64,000 nucleotides of DNA from Rugalucina vietnamica. Taxonomy: Eukaryota; Mollusca; Bivalvia; Lucinida; Lucinidae. Every line of letters starts with the position of its first letter. Position 1 is the stretch's first letter. Under the pieces are notes generated by a model. It did no database searches and was not told the DNA's origin. It was given only the letters and a program-made list of their open reading frames with translations. Where the stretch lies: the NCBI GenBank assembly GCA_964017185.1, contig OZ024884.1:18570048-18634047 (forward strand). Reading direction: 5' to 3'. The position numbers and the translations under genes were made by a program. Below are positions 43,533 through 53,984 of the stretch, piece by piece.

Positions 43533-43673
43533 GGCTATGGGAAGACGGGAAAAGTTGGTGATAAAACAATCCGGCTTCTTGAACCCAAAGGTCTCGTCCA
43601 GATGCCTGCGATTTCAGTCTCTGATACGAGTAATCAGGGTCTACCCTGGACTATCATCAAATATAGAAGTTGA
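43533..43673 (+). CDS. Gene B last exon
   Basis: Acceptor TTGTTTCAG, phase 0, stop TGA at 43671-43673, 46 residues. It begins G-Y-G-K-T-G-K-V-G-D-K-T-I-R-L and ends T-I-I-K-Y-R-S. It aligns from its first residue with gene A exon 4 (G-H-G-K-Q-G-S-V-G-D-K-T-I-Q-L) and has the same phase, so it is the equivalent terminal exon. It completes exons 21108-25009 in frame if spliced over 18.5 kb. It could instead belong to a separate paralog whose upstream exons were lost during expansion of the transposon block. Confidence 0.75.
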   Translation, partial: GYGKTGKVGDKTIRLLEPKGLVQMPAISVSDTSNQGLPWTIIKYRS

Positions 43674-44094
43674 TTGGCCTATCAAAATGCAAATGTATTA
43701 ACCACAGCAACGCACAATTTTATTGACCAATCACAGGCTGTGATATATTGGACATCCGAATCTGACAACGTATTAAGACAAGGCTCTATTCATAAACATC
43801 GACGTTTGTCACAAACCTAATGCTTTGCAGAAAGCCAGTATTTGACCCTATAAATTTATTTCTTTGCGCACTTACGAGTACGTCCAGTTCTCCTCAGGTT
43901 TAATTGGTCCAATACGTGTAGTTGCAAACATGGACATTGCACGACAATCAACATAAGAGAGGCGTCAGGGATTGACTGATAGGAATGTGAATGGTGAGTC
44001 TATTCCTGTAGGTCAAATGTATTTATTCCATTCCGATTTCACGGCAAATCTCTGACATCACTTTTATATTGATGCCCGAGATCTGTAGTACACA
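43674..44094. other. Presumed gene B 3' flank
   Basis: No further exon. TAGGTCAAATGTATTTATTC with ACGGCAAATCTCTGAC resembles one arm of the MITE at 49305-49461. No polyadenylation site could be assigned. Confidence 0.4.
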
Positions 44095-46015
44095 TTACGA
44101 CAACTTGCCCACGTAATATACAGAGATTATTTTCAGAAGAAAAAAATGAAAATTTTATTGGAAAAAATGATATTTTTAATATGTTTGTTCAAAATATGAT
44201 TGTCACGGGACCCAACTGTTAATCGTGATTATTGGTGCGACGTGGAATGTTAAATGCATGCTAATATGAAGTTTCGTATGCGTCGGCGATATTGTTACGA
44301 ATGCGACGTTCCACATCCTCTGCCCTTGAACGGTAAGTATCACATGTTTTGCTCTCGCGAAAATAAACAAAGCCGAGTTTACAAAATCGGCGTCCACTAT
44401 GATCTGCAAAATTCTTCTATGTTCCCACCTGACGTCAATTGGAATACTTACGGCACTTGTGTTTTTCAGCTAATGGTTTATAAAGTTGACCTGTAGATAC
44501 AATTTTGCCACGGAAACTCATTACATTCTTAAATTCCTTTTGTTTTTTCTTTTTCTTGGTCGTAAATTAAGAAGTATAACACAGTCCTGTGGATGTCTTT
44601 ATTGTAATATGTATCCAAACGGCTTTGTAAATGCACATTTATCTACTGAGCGTGAAAAACAGTAAGATAAGCATCTGTTGTATGCATCGAAGACGTTAAA
44701 ATTTAATATGCGACACAGAAATGCATCGCGGAAGAATGAGACCGATGATTCAGTAAAATAAAATAGCAAATGTTGCGATATGGAGACAGTGATGCATTTT
44801 CTTCAACAAATATCTTTAGATACATGTTAAAGGGGTCAACCATGGTTTTTATACTGTATTATTACTTGCAGAGGCTGGAGAAAGTTGTTTGAGCCCGAGG
44901 CCGAGGGTCCAAAGTGCTCACGAAGATTCTTCTAATGTAAATGCAATGAAAAAAACATAGTTGATCGCTGTTCTTGTATAACACACCATTCCACTGGAAA
45001 ACTGCCTCGCAACCGCACCTTTAAACCGCACAAACCCTTTTAATTCTGTTGTTTTTCCCCCTGCTTATCAGAAATGCATGAAGCCACCCATATTCAATGA
45101 TCCAAAATTATTTGGTTTAGCCTTAGATTCATTTAATGTTAGGAAACATATAAGCTCTGTCACTGATATGTCCGAAAATGATTGGCTGTTTCGAGACAAG
45201 AATAAATCAGTTGTGTCACTCGAATGTTGACAATGCTGAATCAGAAACCCCACTCTGTGACCTCATTCAAAATAAAAGTATTTGAAGCTCGCTCAACGAA
45301 GTGCGTGTAGTCCAAGGAAAAACGCCATGCAATATTTCGCTTGATAAAGGCACACGTTATGCTTCTGCATGTACGTAAATACATGTAACTTTTGAAAGAG
45401 CACAACAAACATGCTAATTCTTCCATGACTCATTCTAGTAGTACGTACCTTCGTCTTCGATGCATACAAAAGATACTTATCTTGCTGTTTTGACGCTCAG
45501 TTTAATAAATGTGCATTTACAAAGCCGTTTGGATACAAATTTCAATAAAGACAGCCACAGGACTGTGTTATACCTCTTAGTTTACGACCAAAACAAAGAA
45601 AAACAAATTTAAGAATGTAATGAGTTTCCGTGGCAAAATTGTATCTACAGGTCAACTTTATAAACCATTAGCTGAAAAAACACAAGTGCCGTAAGTATTC
45701 CAATTAACTTCAAGTGGGAACATAGAAGAATTTTGCAGATCATAGTGGACGCCGATTTTGCAAACTCGGCATTGTTTATTTTCACGAGAGCAAAACATGT
45801 GATACATGTACTCACCGTTCAAGGGCAGAGGATGTAGAATGTCGCATTCGTAACGATCTCGCCGACGCATACGAAACTTCATATTAGCATGCATTAACAT
45901 TCCACGTCGCATCAATATCACGATTAACAGTTGGGTCCCCGTGATTGTGGGTACACGATAAAACCGTCTCGCCGAGGCGATTCTAAAGTGTACCCACAAT
46001 CAATGTTTTGAGGAA
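44095..46015 (+). mobile_element. HP1 MITE split by CAC-1
   Basis: The HP1 left half (CACGTAATATACAGAG...) runs to 44203, and the hairpin resumes at 45944 with ATTGTGGGTACACGATAAAA and its partner at about 45985-46005. The right half after the hairpin is missing. Confidence 0.8.
44204..45943. mobile_element. CAC-1 element, copy 2, complete with 5-bp duplication
   Basis: Left end CACGGGACCCAACTGTTAAT, right end ATTAACAGTTGGGTCCCCGTG (inverted). ATTGT lies on both sides (44199-44203, 45944-45948). Arms are about 490 bp (to ~44690 and from ~45440). The ~80-codon frame of copy 1 is present in the left arm (44254-44496). In the right arm (minus, 45999-45658) it carries a small in-frame insertion and a late frame change. 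No transposase. Confidence 0.85.
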
Positions 46016-46170
46016 ACATATATATCTCGACGAAACGGTTTACTTCATGATGATAGGTCTATCGTCAATCGCATGTTGATTGGTTGGATCTGTAATTAGA
46101 CAATCATACAAATGTCAGCAACAAGCTAAAATGGCTGTGGTGGAGCAATGTCTACGCAATGGAAAATGCT

Positions 46171-46371
46171 ATAGCTCGATTTTGACCTCAAACGCGTCAA
46201 AAAACAACGAGTATACTTGGTAGCACGTGGAAGGTTATTCAGATTATAACAGTACTGTACAAATACATAATGTGCGTGCAACCGAAGTGTAACGGAAAAC
46301 TTGAGGCACTTTTTGTGATACTTCATGGACTCGTTGATCTTTTGACGCGTCTGAGGTCAAAATCGAGCTAC
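46171..46371. mobile_element. Small palindromic MITE
   Basis: Ends TAGCTCGATTTTGACCTC and GAGGTCAAAATCGAGCTA are inverse over about 33 bp, including ACGCGTCAAAA. The interior (GTAACGGAAAACTTGAGGCA, TTCATGGACTCG) resembles 59170-59220. Flanking bases are TA-rich. Confidence 0.75.
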
Positions 46372-46745
46372 ACAATTTTTATTTTCTGCATGTTTACACA
46401 TACATACAGGAAGGTATGATAAATCATTTGCAGATTCTATTGATATACACAATATCGCAATATTACATAACTTACAAATATCACTTAAAATAAAAGGATA
46501 CATGCTTGAAAAGAATAAACATAACGCTGGTGTATACCTGCAAAATAATCAAAATAATTGACAATATATACTGAACAAAAAAGAAACACAACAAAAGGTC
46601 ATCGAAGATTTTCATATTTGCGGGTAAAACGATGATAATTTCAGGTTTGTTGCTGTATGATTCTTCCTCATGGGATTTTAGGGTATAACCTGATAACACG
46701 CAAAAAAATGATTTTCATTTCGATTAAAATTAAATGAGACATTTT
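46372..46745. other. No feature seen
   Basis: AT-rich spacer without a supportable exon or repeat border. Confidence 0.5.
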
Positions 46746-46755
46746 TAACGTCTTA

Positions 46756-48671
46756 TTCTAACACACCTCGCCTATATAGCCAATGGTAAAAAAACGTGTT
46801 ATATTGTGCAACAATTTCACTGGGCGAATAAGCGTGACGTTACTTTGCGGCATTTGTGACGTCAGCTATCCCACAAAGCAGCGTTAGACGGTGAAACGTC
46901 GTTTTAGCGCACAACAAACGTAGTAAGTGTGTGTAAATACCAGCATTACAGTCAAATATTTGGCGGGATATCTGCAGTGCAATGGCGGAAAGCTGAACGA
47001 TATCGACGGTTTCAGCAACACTTATTCCGTTTATTGTGTGTTAGAATCGAAATAGATCAGCTCAAGTGCGTGAATTGTTGAGTAATAATTCACTGTTTGT
47101 CGGTCAGTTGTAAGAAGATAAATCACTCGCGCTACGCGCTCGTGATTTGATCTTCTTTACAACTGACCTCCAAACAGTGAATTATTACTCAACAATTCAC
47201 TGCTAGAGCTGATCTATTTCTTAAATTTAGGCAAATCGGGAAAAATTTACTCTGCGCAGATGCACATTTCTAACTTCCAAATCACCAAGAAACAATGTCA
47301 GCTGCTCCCTTTCAAATATTTATGAAACTATAAATTAAGTTCCACGACAAACAAGCTCGTAATTAAAACCATCAAAATCCCTATAATGTATCCTTATTTA
47401 CTTAAAAACTTGTAAAAGTGTGTCTAAAACTTCAATCTTATATTTCTCAAAAACTGCTGGACAATATTCAAACTTTTTTTCAGAGATCAAATACTACCAT
47501 CACGGCCTTCATATGAAATAAATTTCACCAAAATCTGTTAACCTCGATGTGGACTGAATTTTCAATTTTGCATGATTTTTATCTGAACCGGCACTTAATT
47601 CACGACAGCGCAGCCGGAGTGAATTAAATATCGCATCTGCCCGACAACATCACGCGTGAATCAAAGATAATTCACCGTAAAGTAAAATTATTTCGATACT
47701 AACACGACTAATAAATAAATGCTTACATTTCAAAATGTTTTCCAATGGACTCATTCTCGGCGGACATTCATGTTTATGTGCGACGTCACAAAAACGCCAC
47801 CTTACGCGCGTAATTTTGTTTACAGTGAATTATTGTTTATTTGCAAACGGTGACGTTTCCATTAGGTTCAATGGGAAAGACGATAACGTCGTGTTAGAAT
47901 TAAGAAATAGATCAGCTCTAGTAGTGAATTGTTGAGTAACATATCACTGTTTGGAGGTCAGTGGTAAAGCAGAGCAAATCACGAGCGCGCAGCGCGAGTG
48001 ATTTATCTGCGTACAACTGACCGACAAACAGTGATATATTACTCAACAATTCACGCACTAGAGCTGATCTATTTCGATTCTAACACACAATAAACGGAAC
48101 AAAACCATTTTAAACCTTCAGTTTCTTTACATGACGTGACGTGGGATAGCTGACGTCATCATTTAATCAAAATGGCGTCGAAACGGCGCAAAGTAACGTC
48201 ACTCTAATCCGCCCAGTGATATATCACTCAATATTTACATTTTTCTAAATCCTCTATTAGATGAACCATTAGATGTTCATCTGTGTTCATACTTCCATGA
48301 ACAACATCGTGTCACACGACGTCTCATGATCCATACTTGACGTCAAAAAACAATGCTCTCGCCAATCTGATTGGACGTTGTAAACGTCGACGCCGTTCCG
48401 CTGTTTGAATACACACTGTGTGTAAGTTATATATTTGCTTGTAAATGTGATCGCCTTGCTGATTTTTCAACAAGCGATAGAGAGAAATGAATATAAATAA
48501 AAGCAATGAGTTTAATGTTTTCTGATGTTCACGGAGCTATGAACGGGGTTCATTCACTTTGCACGCGACCCACTGCCGTTCATAGCTCCATGAACATCAG
48601 AAAAATTAAATTTATTTCTTAAATATATCACTGCACTTTACCATTGCCTTCTATAGGCAGGGTGTGTTAGA
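46756..48671. mobile_element. Large multi-hairpin foldback element
   Basis: Ends TTCTAACACACC and GGTGTGTTAGAA are inverted, with GGTAAA / TTTACC blocks inside. Inner hairpins lie at 47050-47225 (GTGAATTGTTGAGTAATAAT and inverse) and 47910-48075. CACTGGGCGAATAAGCGTGACG near 46830 is inverted near 48200. The unrelated hairpin 48520-48605 (CTGATGTTCACGGAGCTATGAAC and inverse) seems to be a separate insertion. Pieces of the same ends recur at 48660-48870. No transposase. Confidence 0.65.
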
Positions 48672-49012
48672 ATCAAAGATAATTCACCGTAAAGTAAAAT
48701 TATTTCGATTCTATATAAATATTAACATTTTAAAATATTTTCCAGTGGACTCATTCTCGGCGGACATGAATGTAAAACGCCACTTTACGCGCGTATTTTT
48801 GTTTACGGTGAATTATTTTCCATTTCAATTCAATTGGGAAAACGATAACGTCGTGTTAGAATCAACCATAATAGAAGCAATTTATCCAAAACATACTCAT
48901 CATTTGAAGCAGTACGATCAACAAATGCATAACAATTAAATGTCAAAGGTAAACCGGCATGGTCAAAGAAATCGCACTATACCTGCTTTATTTAGTATAG
49001 AAGTATACAATT

Positions 49013-49267
49013 TGAGCCTGTGCATGAGAAAATCAACAATTTGGGTTTCGGACCAGGTCCGACACAAACCGGGCTGTACAGTCACATAAGATGGCTAGAG
49101 GCTGGAAATTTCGGATTTAGAAAGTAGAGGAATTGTACTATCCGTGTAGCGAAAACAAAGGCGCTGATCAGCTTCGCAGTTAAACTGGGTTTTAACCCAC
49201 TGCGAAGCTGATCTGCGTCTTTGTTTTCGCCTATGCAGATCGTTGGTTTTCCCATGCGACGGCTCAC
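49013..49267 (-). mobile_element. HP2 hairpin MITE
   Basis: Reverse copy from GAGCCTGTGCATGAGAAAAT to CCCATGCGACGGCTC. The hairpin is enlarged (CTTCGCAGTTAAACTGGGTT and inverse). The two ends no longer match each other. Confidence 0.85.
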
Positions 49268-49304
49268 TTGTCACTGATGGGAACTGTTAGCTAAACTGCA
49301 TGGT

Positions 49305-49461
49305 TATAGCTCCCGGGCGATCGTAGTAGACTTTCGTCACAGATTTGCCGTTATGAATATGAATGACACGCTTGTTCCCATTGGTCAAATGTATTCATTT
49401 CATTCATAAGTATAACGGTAAACCTGTGACGTAAGTCTACTACGATCGTCCGGGAGCTATA
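49305..49461. mobile_element. 157-bp MITE with ~45-bp inverted ends
   Basis: TATAGCTCCCGGGCGATCGT and its near-inverse ACGATCGTCCGGGAGCTATA, with pairing continuing through TAGTAGACTT..GTCACAG..TTGCCGTTA. Only a short AT-rich loop is left. Confidence 0.85.
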
Positions 49462-49494
49462 TTTACTTTGATTATCTCTTTTGTATGTAATTAT

Positions 49495-50135
49495 AACCCC
49501 CCCCCCCCCCCCGCCAAAACGAAGTTGTAAGGGGGGTATACTGTTTTCACGTTGTCCGTCCGTCTGTCCGTCCGTGCGTGTGTCTGTCCGTAACGTTTTG
49601 TTTCTTTAATATCTTGAAGACCCATTGATTGAATTGATTGAACCAGGCAAATAGCTGCTTAGCAATCCAGGTGTTTCAAACATCTCCTAACTGGATGTCA
49701 AAAGGATAAAATTGACATTTCCTGTCCAATATTTGTATCAACCTTGAAATGAACATCATCACCTTATTTATCTCTGATTGGTCACAGTAAGATGGAATTG
49801 ACAGATGTTGATTACTCTTTCAAAAAATTCATTGGTTGTTTGAAAATAATGAAACAGACCAAGGTGATTGTTTGACAGCTTTTGGCTATTTTAAAGAAAT
49901 AAACAATTTTTTCTATATTTAAATTGCACCTGGATAACTGTTGTGGACTGTCAATTTCTTGTCTTTGACAACTGATTTTGAGTTGTCTGAAACTTGTGAA
50001 TTGCTAAGCTGGTATTTGCGCGGTTGTAATGAAACTTTGCAGGCATCTGCATATCTATGGGGCAAATATGTACATAAATTAAGGGCTAGGGGCCAGTCCC
50101 TTTTGAGTTACTTCCCTTTATAGTTCTTGATGGCT

Positions 50136-50176
<41 letters not shown>

Positions 50177-50545
50177 GGTAAGGGCATTAACGGGCCGATT
50201 AACTCCTACCACAGTATTTGAAGGAACAATTTGAAATTATGCCTAGCTACATGATGCAGATCTATTGGAAATTTGCATGAAGAAATATTATTGTGAAAAA
50301 TTAATTTTTGACAAAATGACAGCTATGAGAACTTAGACAATTCCTCTTAGTTTTTTTTTTACAGGTAAGGGCTTTCACGAGCCGATCAACTCCTACCACA
50401 GTTTTTGATGGAACAATTTGATATCATACCTTCATGATGTACACCCATTGGACATTTGCATGAAGAAATTATATTGCCAAAATAATTTTTGTGGTAAACA
50501 GATACCCTGCGGGGGGTATTTAATAAGCATTGCTTATTGACTCTT
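49495..50545. repeat. Repeat with 'GTCCGTCCGTCTGTCC' head
   Basis: Begins with a C run and AAGGGGGGTATACTGTTTTC, then CGTCCGTCTGTCCGTCCG, and ends CTGCGGGGGGTATTTAATAA. It holds a poly-T tract at 50139-50173 and two degenerate copies (50174-50280, 50360-50480) of a unit with ACAGGTAAGGGC, CTCCTACCACAGT and CATTTGCATGAAGAA. Repeats of this look are common in marine invertebrate genomes. No conserved coding frame. Confidence 0.6.
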
Positions 50546-50552
50546 TTTTCAT

Positions 50553-50745
50553 TTTTGTTTGTTTGTATTGAGGCTTAACGTCCCAGTCAACAATTTTAAG
50601 TCATGTCGGGACGAAGCTAACCGTTTCTGGGTTTAACCAGCACTGTAGTGAGTAAATGTGTCTTGCTCAAGGACACAACAACGTGCCGCCTGTGGGGATC
50701 GAACCCAGGATCTCGATTCGGAATCCGATGCTCTACCACTACGCT
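50553..50745 (-). mobile_element. SINE-R, reverse
   Basis: Tail complement TTGAGGCTTAACGTCCCAGT, centre AAGTCATGTCGGGACG, TGTCTTGCTCAAGGACACAA, and head complement GGGATCGAACCCAGGATC ... CTCTACCACTACGC. Confidence 0.8.
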
Positions 50746-50818
50746 TGTATGTACTGACTTGAACAGCAATTGTTGTGTTTGATAAAATGTAGTCATAGTT
50801 TATGCCTCTTTATCATTT

Positions 50819-51052
50819 GAGCCGCCTCATGGGAAAACCAACAATCTGCATATGCGAAAACAAAGACGCAGATCAGCTTCGCGGTAACCGCGAAGCTGAT
50901 CAGCGCCTTTGTTTTCGCTACTCGGATAGTACAATTCCTCTTCTTCTTAAATCCGAAATTTCAAGCTTCTAGCTCTTTTCTGCGCTTGTACAGGCCGGTT
51001 TGTGTCGGACCTGTTCGGAAACCACATTGTTGGTTTTCCCACGAGACGGCTC
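50819..51052 (+). mobile_element. HP2 hairpin MITE, complete
   Basis: GAGCCGCCTCATGGGAAAAC to CCCACGAGACGGCTC. It is almost the same as the copy at 5859, which indicates recent activity. Confidence 0.9.
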
Positions 51053-51324
51053 ATTTAGTTTCAATAAAACTAGATCTAGATAAGCCTTCAGAAATAATTA
51101 GTGTTTCATTACGAAAACTTGCCCATGCAATATACAGAGAATTTCTTCAGAAACAAAAAACTGAATATTCCATTGGAAAAAATTTGATATTTTGAACATT
51201 TTTGCTCAAAACATACAGTCAAGGGACATAATTATTCGCCACTTTCAATATGGCCGCCAAAAACAGAAAAAATTTAAGGCAAACTTTCAATAAGCATTTC
51301 TTAGTAAATAATGAACACCTTACC

Positions 51325-52473
51325 TCAATATTTGGTCAAATTGCCCTTCATTCTGATTACTTCCTTTAATCTAGCTGGTATTGTGCTGTAGAGGCCTTGA
51401 ACATAAGCTGGCTCGATGTTTTCCCAGCTATGGCGCACGGCAGCTAACAGGTCATTTTTGGTGTGAATGTTCACAGCTTGTGGTTCTATGTCTCTTTTGA
51501 GTTTCAGCCAGATATTTTCTATTGGATTTAAGTCAGGGGACTGTGCAGGCCATTCTGTGTGATTGATATCATTAGTTTCCCAGTATTCATCTACAACATG
51601 GGCTCTATGTACAGGGGCATTGTCATCCATGAAGGTATAGTTTCCATCGGGGAAATGACGGGCAATTACTGGCCACAGGTTATTATCAATAATGTTTATA
51701 TATTTCAGGGCATTTATATTACCGTCCACATGTGTTAAAGTTCCAACACCTGCATAGCATATGCATCCCCAGACCATTAAAGTCACCCTACCCCTAGGAG
51801 CTTTACTGATTACATGGGGGTTGTTCACTTCAGAGTCCTTTCTCCAGACATATATTTTGTTATTCTTTCCTATCACTATTTGGCTTTCATCACTAAATAT
51901 CCACTTTCTCCATTGTGCATCAACTGACCAGTTTTTTCTCTCCTTGGCCCAGGCAACCCGCTTTTTCTTGTTCACTTCTCTTAAAACAACCTGCTTCTTT
52001 GCCACCCGCCGCTTGTAGCCTAGTTCATTTAATTTTCTCTGAATAGTTTTTGTACAGAAAGTATGGTCCTTGCCCTCATTAATGATGGTAGTTATAGTCT
52101 GAAGTGGTCTTCTCCTGTTTTGGTATACAACCCGAGAAAGCTGAGTAGTGTCCCTGTCACTGAATAGTCTCTTCCTACCCCTTCCACTCCTGTTTTCTAC
52201 AGAGCCAAATTCATGAAATTTTTTATCACTGATCCAACTGTTCTCCTAGGTATCCCAAATACTCTTGACAATTCTGATATATTTTTATTGCTTCTGTACA
52301 TGTAGCTTTCTATGATCATTTGCCTAACATCACCCCCTAGACGGGATATTCCCATCGGTGTTTCGTTATACTCCACACGTCTAGCGAAAGTGGAACGAGG
52401 TACCGAAGTGGAGCGGAGTGAAGGCTAGCCAGCTGATCTAATCACCCCCTAATTCTTTACTTTTTTTACCCAT
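51325..52473 (-). pseudogene. Tc1-type DD34E transposase with two lesions
   Basis: Catalyses cut-and-paste transposition in the nucleus. The C-terminal 226-codon frame (51325-52005) has F-S-D-E-S (Asp 39 in that frame), F-M-D-D-N-A-P-V-H (Asp 128) and D-L-N-P-I-E-N-I-W (Glu 163); 34 residues separate the second Asp and the Glu. The frame is open upstream to the T tract near 52218-52225, where one base seems lost, since the reading shifts from one frame to the next. Further upstream, helix-turn-helix-like sequence (L-S-R-V-F-G-I-P-R-R-T-V) reaches the insertion at 52340-52440. Beyond that lies the likely original start, ATG at 52473 (M-G-K-K-S-K-E-L). Apart from these lesions the reading frame is open, so the element is young. 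Confidence 0.9.
52340..52440. mobile_element. 101-bp insertion in the transposase, 11-bp duplication
   Basis: ATCACCCCCTA occurs directly before (52329-52339) and after (52441-52451). Removing one copy and the 101 bp between restores a continuous frame between the original start and the rest of the transposase. The insert is GC-richer than its surroundings, with CTCCAC and GTGGAG words that could pair. It has no inverted ends and no tail. Its identity is unknown. Confidence 0.8.
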
Positions 52474-52829
52474 CTTCTTTTTCTGTCAACAATGTTTACA
52501 TTTGAAGCAGACTCCCAAAAAACTTTGTGTGATGTCATCAAAATATGTTTTGTGTACACAAATATGCTAATTAGGTATTGATTGGCCATTTCTATAAATA
52601 GCTAGACTCAGTTAAAGTAACAAGGTAAACTACCCAAGTAGCCATTTTGTATTAGACTGGCGAATAATTATGTCCCTTGACTGTAGATTGCTGATCGAGG
52701 CGGTTCTGACGAGTACCCACACCCTATGTTTTGGCGCAAAAATAAGAAAACTAGGTATACCCCTGCAAGCCCAAGTTTTACTATATAAAAGTGGGGTTTT
52801 CATTTCACGGACATGTTTTCCTGATGTAG

Positions 52830-53490
52830 TGTTCAAGACGTCGCCCTTATGTTTTGACTGTGTGCCGTGTGTGTGTTACTATACATGTATGCTTCTTCCG
52901 ATGTGCAAGTGTTGGCCACATAAGGTTTAAATGCACTGAGTTTTGTTGTGCCGTTTAGAGAAAAAGAAAAACATTTTCCTTTATTTTATTGTATTTACAT
53001 GGTTGTAAAATAAATGGTAGGCCTACCGGTTGTGTTGCTCAATTCCAGGTAAATTTGGACCATGCCTCGTAGCGTTAAATAATGCAATGATATTATTATG
53101 CTGTCAGCACTTTGATAAGGGGTATCATGTGAAAATGAAAGATTTCGACGACATCCTTTCATTCAAGAATGAACACAAAATACGTCGAAAATTAATAACG
53201 TCGAGTAGACTAAAAGAGCGTCAACCGTCGCATATTTTTTTTTCTTAGACACATTCCAAAAAACTTGTACTACTGTGCAAATGATTTAATGGGCAGACTT
53301 ATGTAGAAATTTCTACCCGTAAATTTATTTGCACAGTAGTACACTTTTTTGAACCCTTATGGTTGAAGGCATACAAACACAGAAAATAATCGGACCATCC
53401 TGGATGACCTTTATCATTGTACTATAATCAACGTGTAGAAGTCTTGAAGTGTTAAAACTGTTAAAAGTCTCCCCGTACATCATCCATAGT
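52830..53490. other. No confirmed gene; possible orphan exon
   Basis: 53047-53248 is open after an acceptor-like CAATTCCAG, but there is no donor, no stop-flanked gene context and no family match. TACTACTGTGCAAATGATTT near 53270 has an inverted partner at 53325-53342. Confidence 0.3.
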
Positions 53491-53750
53491 GCAGATTATA
53501 CCTTTGAGATCAGTTAAGATATTCAGAGTGTTCAACCTACTTCTAAGCAATTTTTAAAATATTTGACCCCGTTTTGGAATGTGTCTTTGATTTAGACTTC
53601 TCGTGTAAATTTTTCGAAATTACAGTACAAAAGTCTGGCTTTCGTTGCCGGATTTAAAAGGGCTACTGATGAGGGTTCATTACCCGAAATTGCGCAATAT
53701 AGTCCATTCTTTCTCCCTTTGAATGTTTTTACTGCTTCTAAAGGATCAAA
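53490..53750. repeat. Repeat D2
   Basis: ATTCAGAGTGTTCAA, TTTGACCCCGTTTTGGAATG, GTCTGGCTTTCGTTGCCGG and GAGGGTTCATTACCCGAAAT in the same order as at 23937 and 56250; the last segment also occurs at 63714. Confidence 0.55.
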
Positions 53751-53984
53751 CTTTTATATTTTATTCATGTGTAAATAAGGACCCACTGGTTCAATATCGG
53801 ATCTTGCCTTTTCGTAATCCATCAGGAAAACATGTCCGTGCAATGTATTCCTCCTTAAGGACTCGTCAAACGAAAATCTCTTGACGTAGACTTGTGTTTA
53901 ATTGCGAAAAATAGTTTTCGTTTGTTTAATTAATTGTTTTACGTCCCAATCAACGGCTATGGTCATGTCGGGACCTTAGATGTT

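Larger units (their letters stand above)
51216..52683 (-). mobile_element. Tc1/mariner DNA transposon, nearly intact
   Basis: 1468 bp with inverted ends CAGTCAAGGGACATAATTAT (at least 25 bp perfect), flanked by TA on both sides as expected for Tc1/mariner. It encodes a DD34E transposase on the minus strand, damaged by a 101-bp insertion near the start and by one frameshift. Confidence 0.95.
51106..52826 (+). mobile_element. HP1 MITE split by a Tc1/mariner element
   Basis: HP1 left half CATGCAATATACAGAGAATT... to CAAAACATA at 51215; the right half resumes at 52684 (TAGATTGCTGATCGAGGCGG) and ends ACGGACATGTTTTCCTGATG at 52826. Part of the left hairpin arm is missing next to the junction. Confidence 0.85.

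Noticed and set aside
52340..52440. 101-bp insert as a hammerhead ribozyme or retrozyme
   Set aside because: I looked for the CTGATGA...GAAA core on both strands; the required order of core words is not present.
53030..53248. Possible third paralog exon of genes A and B
   Set aside because: It has an acceptor-like CAATTCCAG and an L..A...LL pattern loosely like the gene B core, but lacks GEKVYL, GGY and a donor, so I could not support it.
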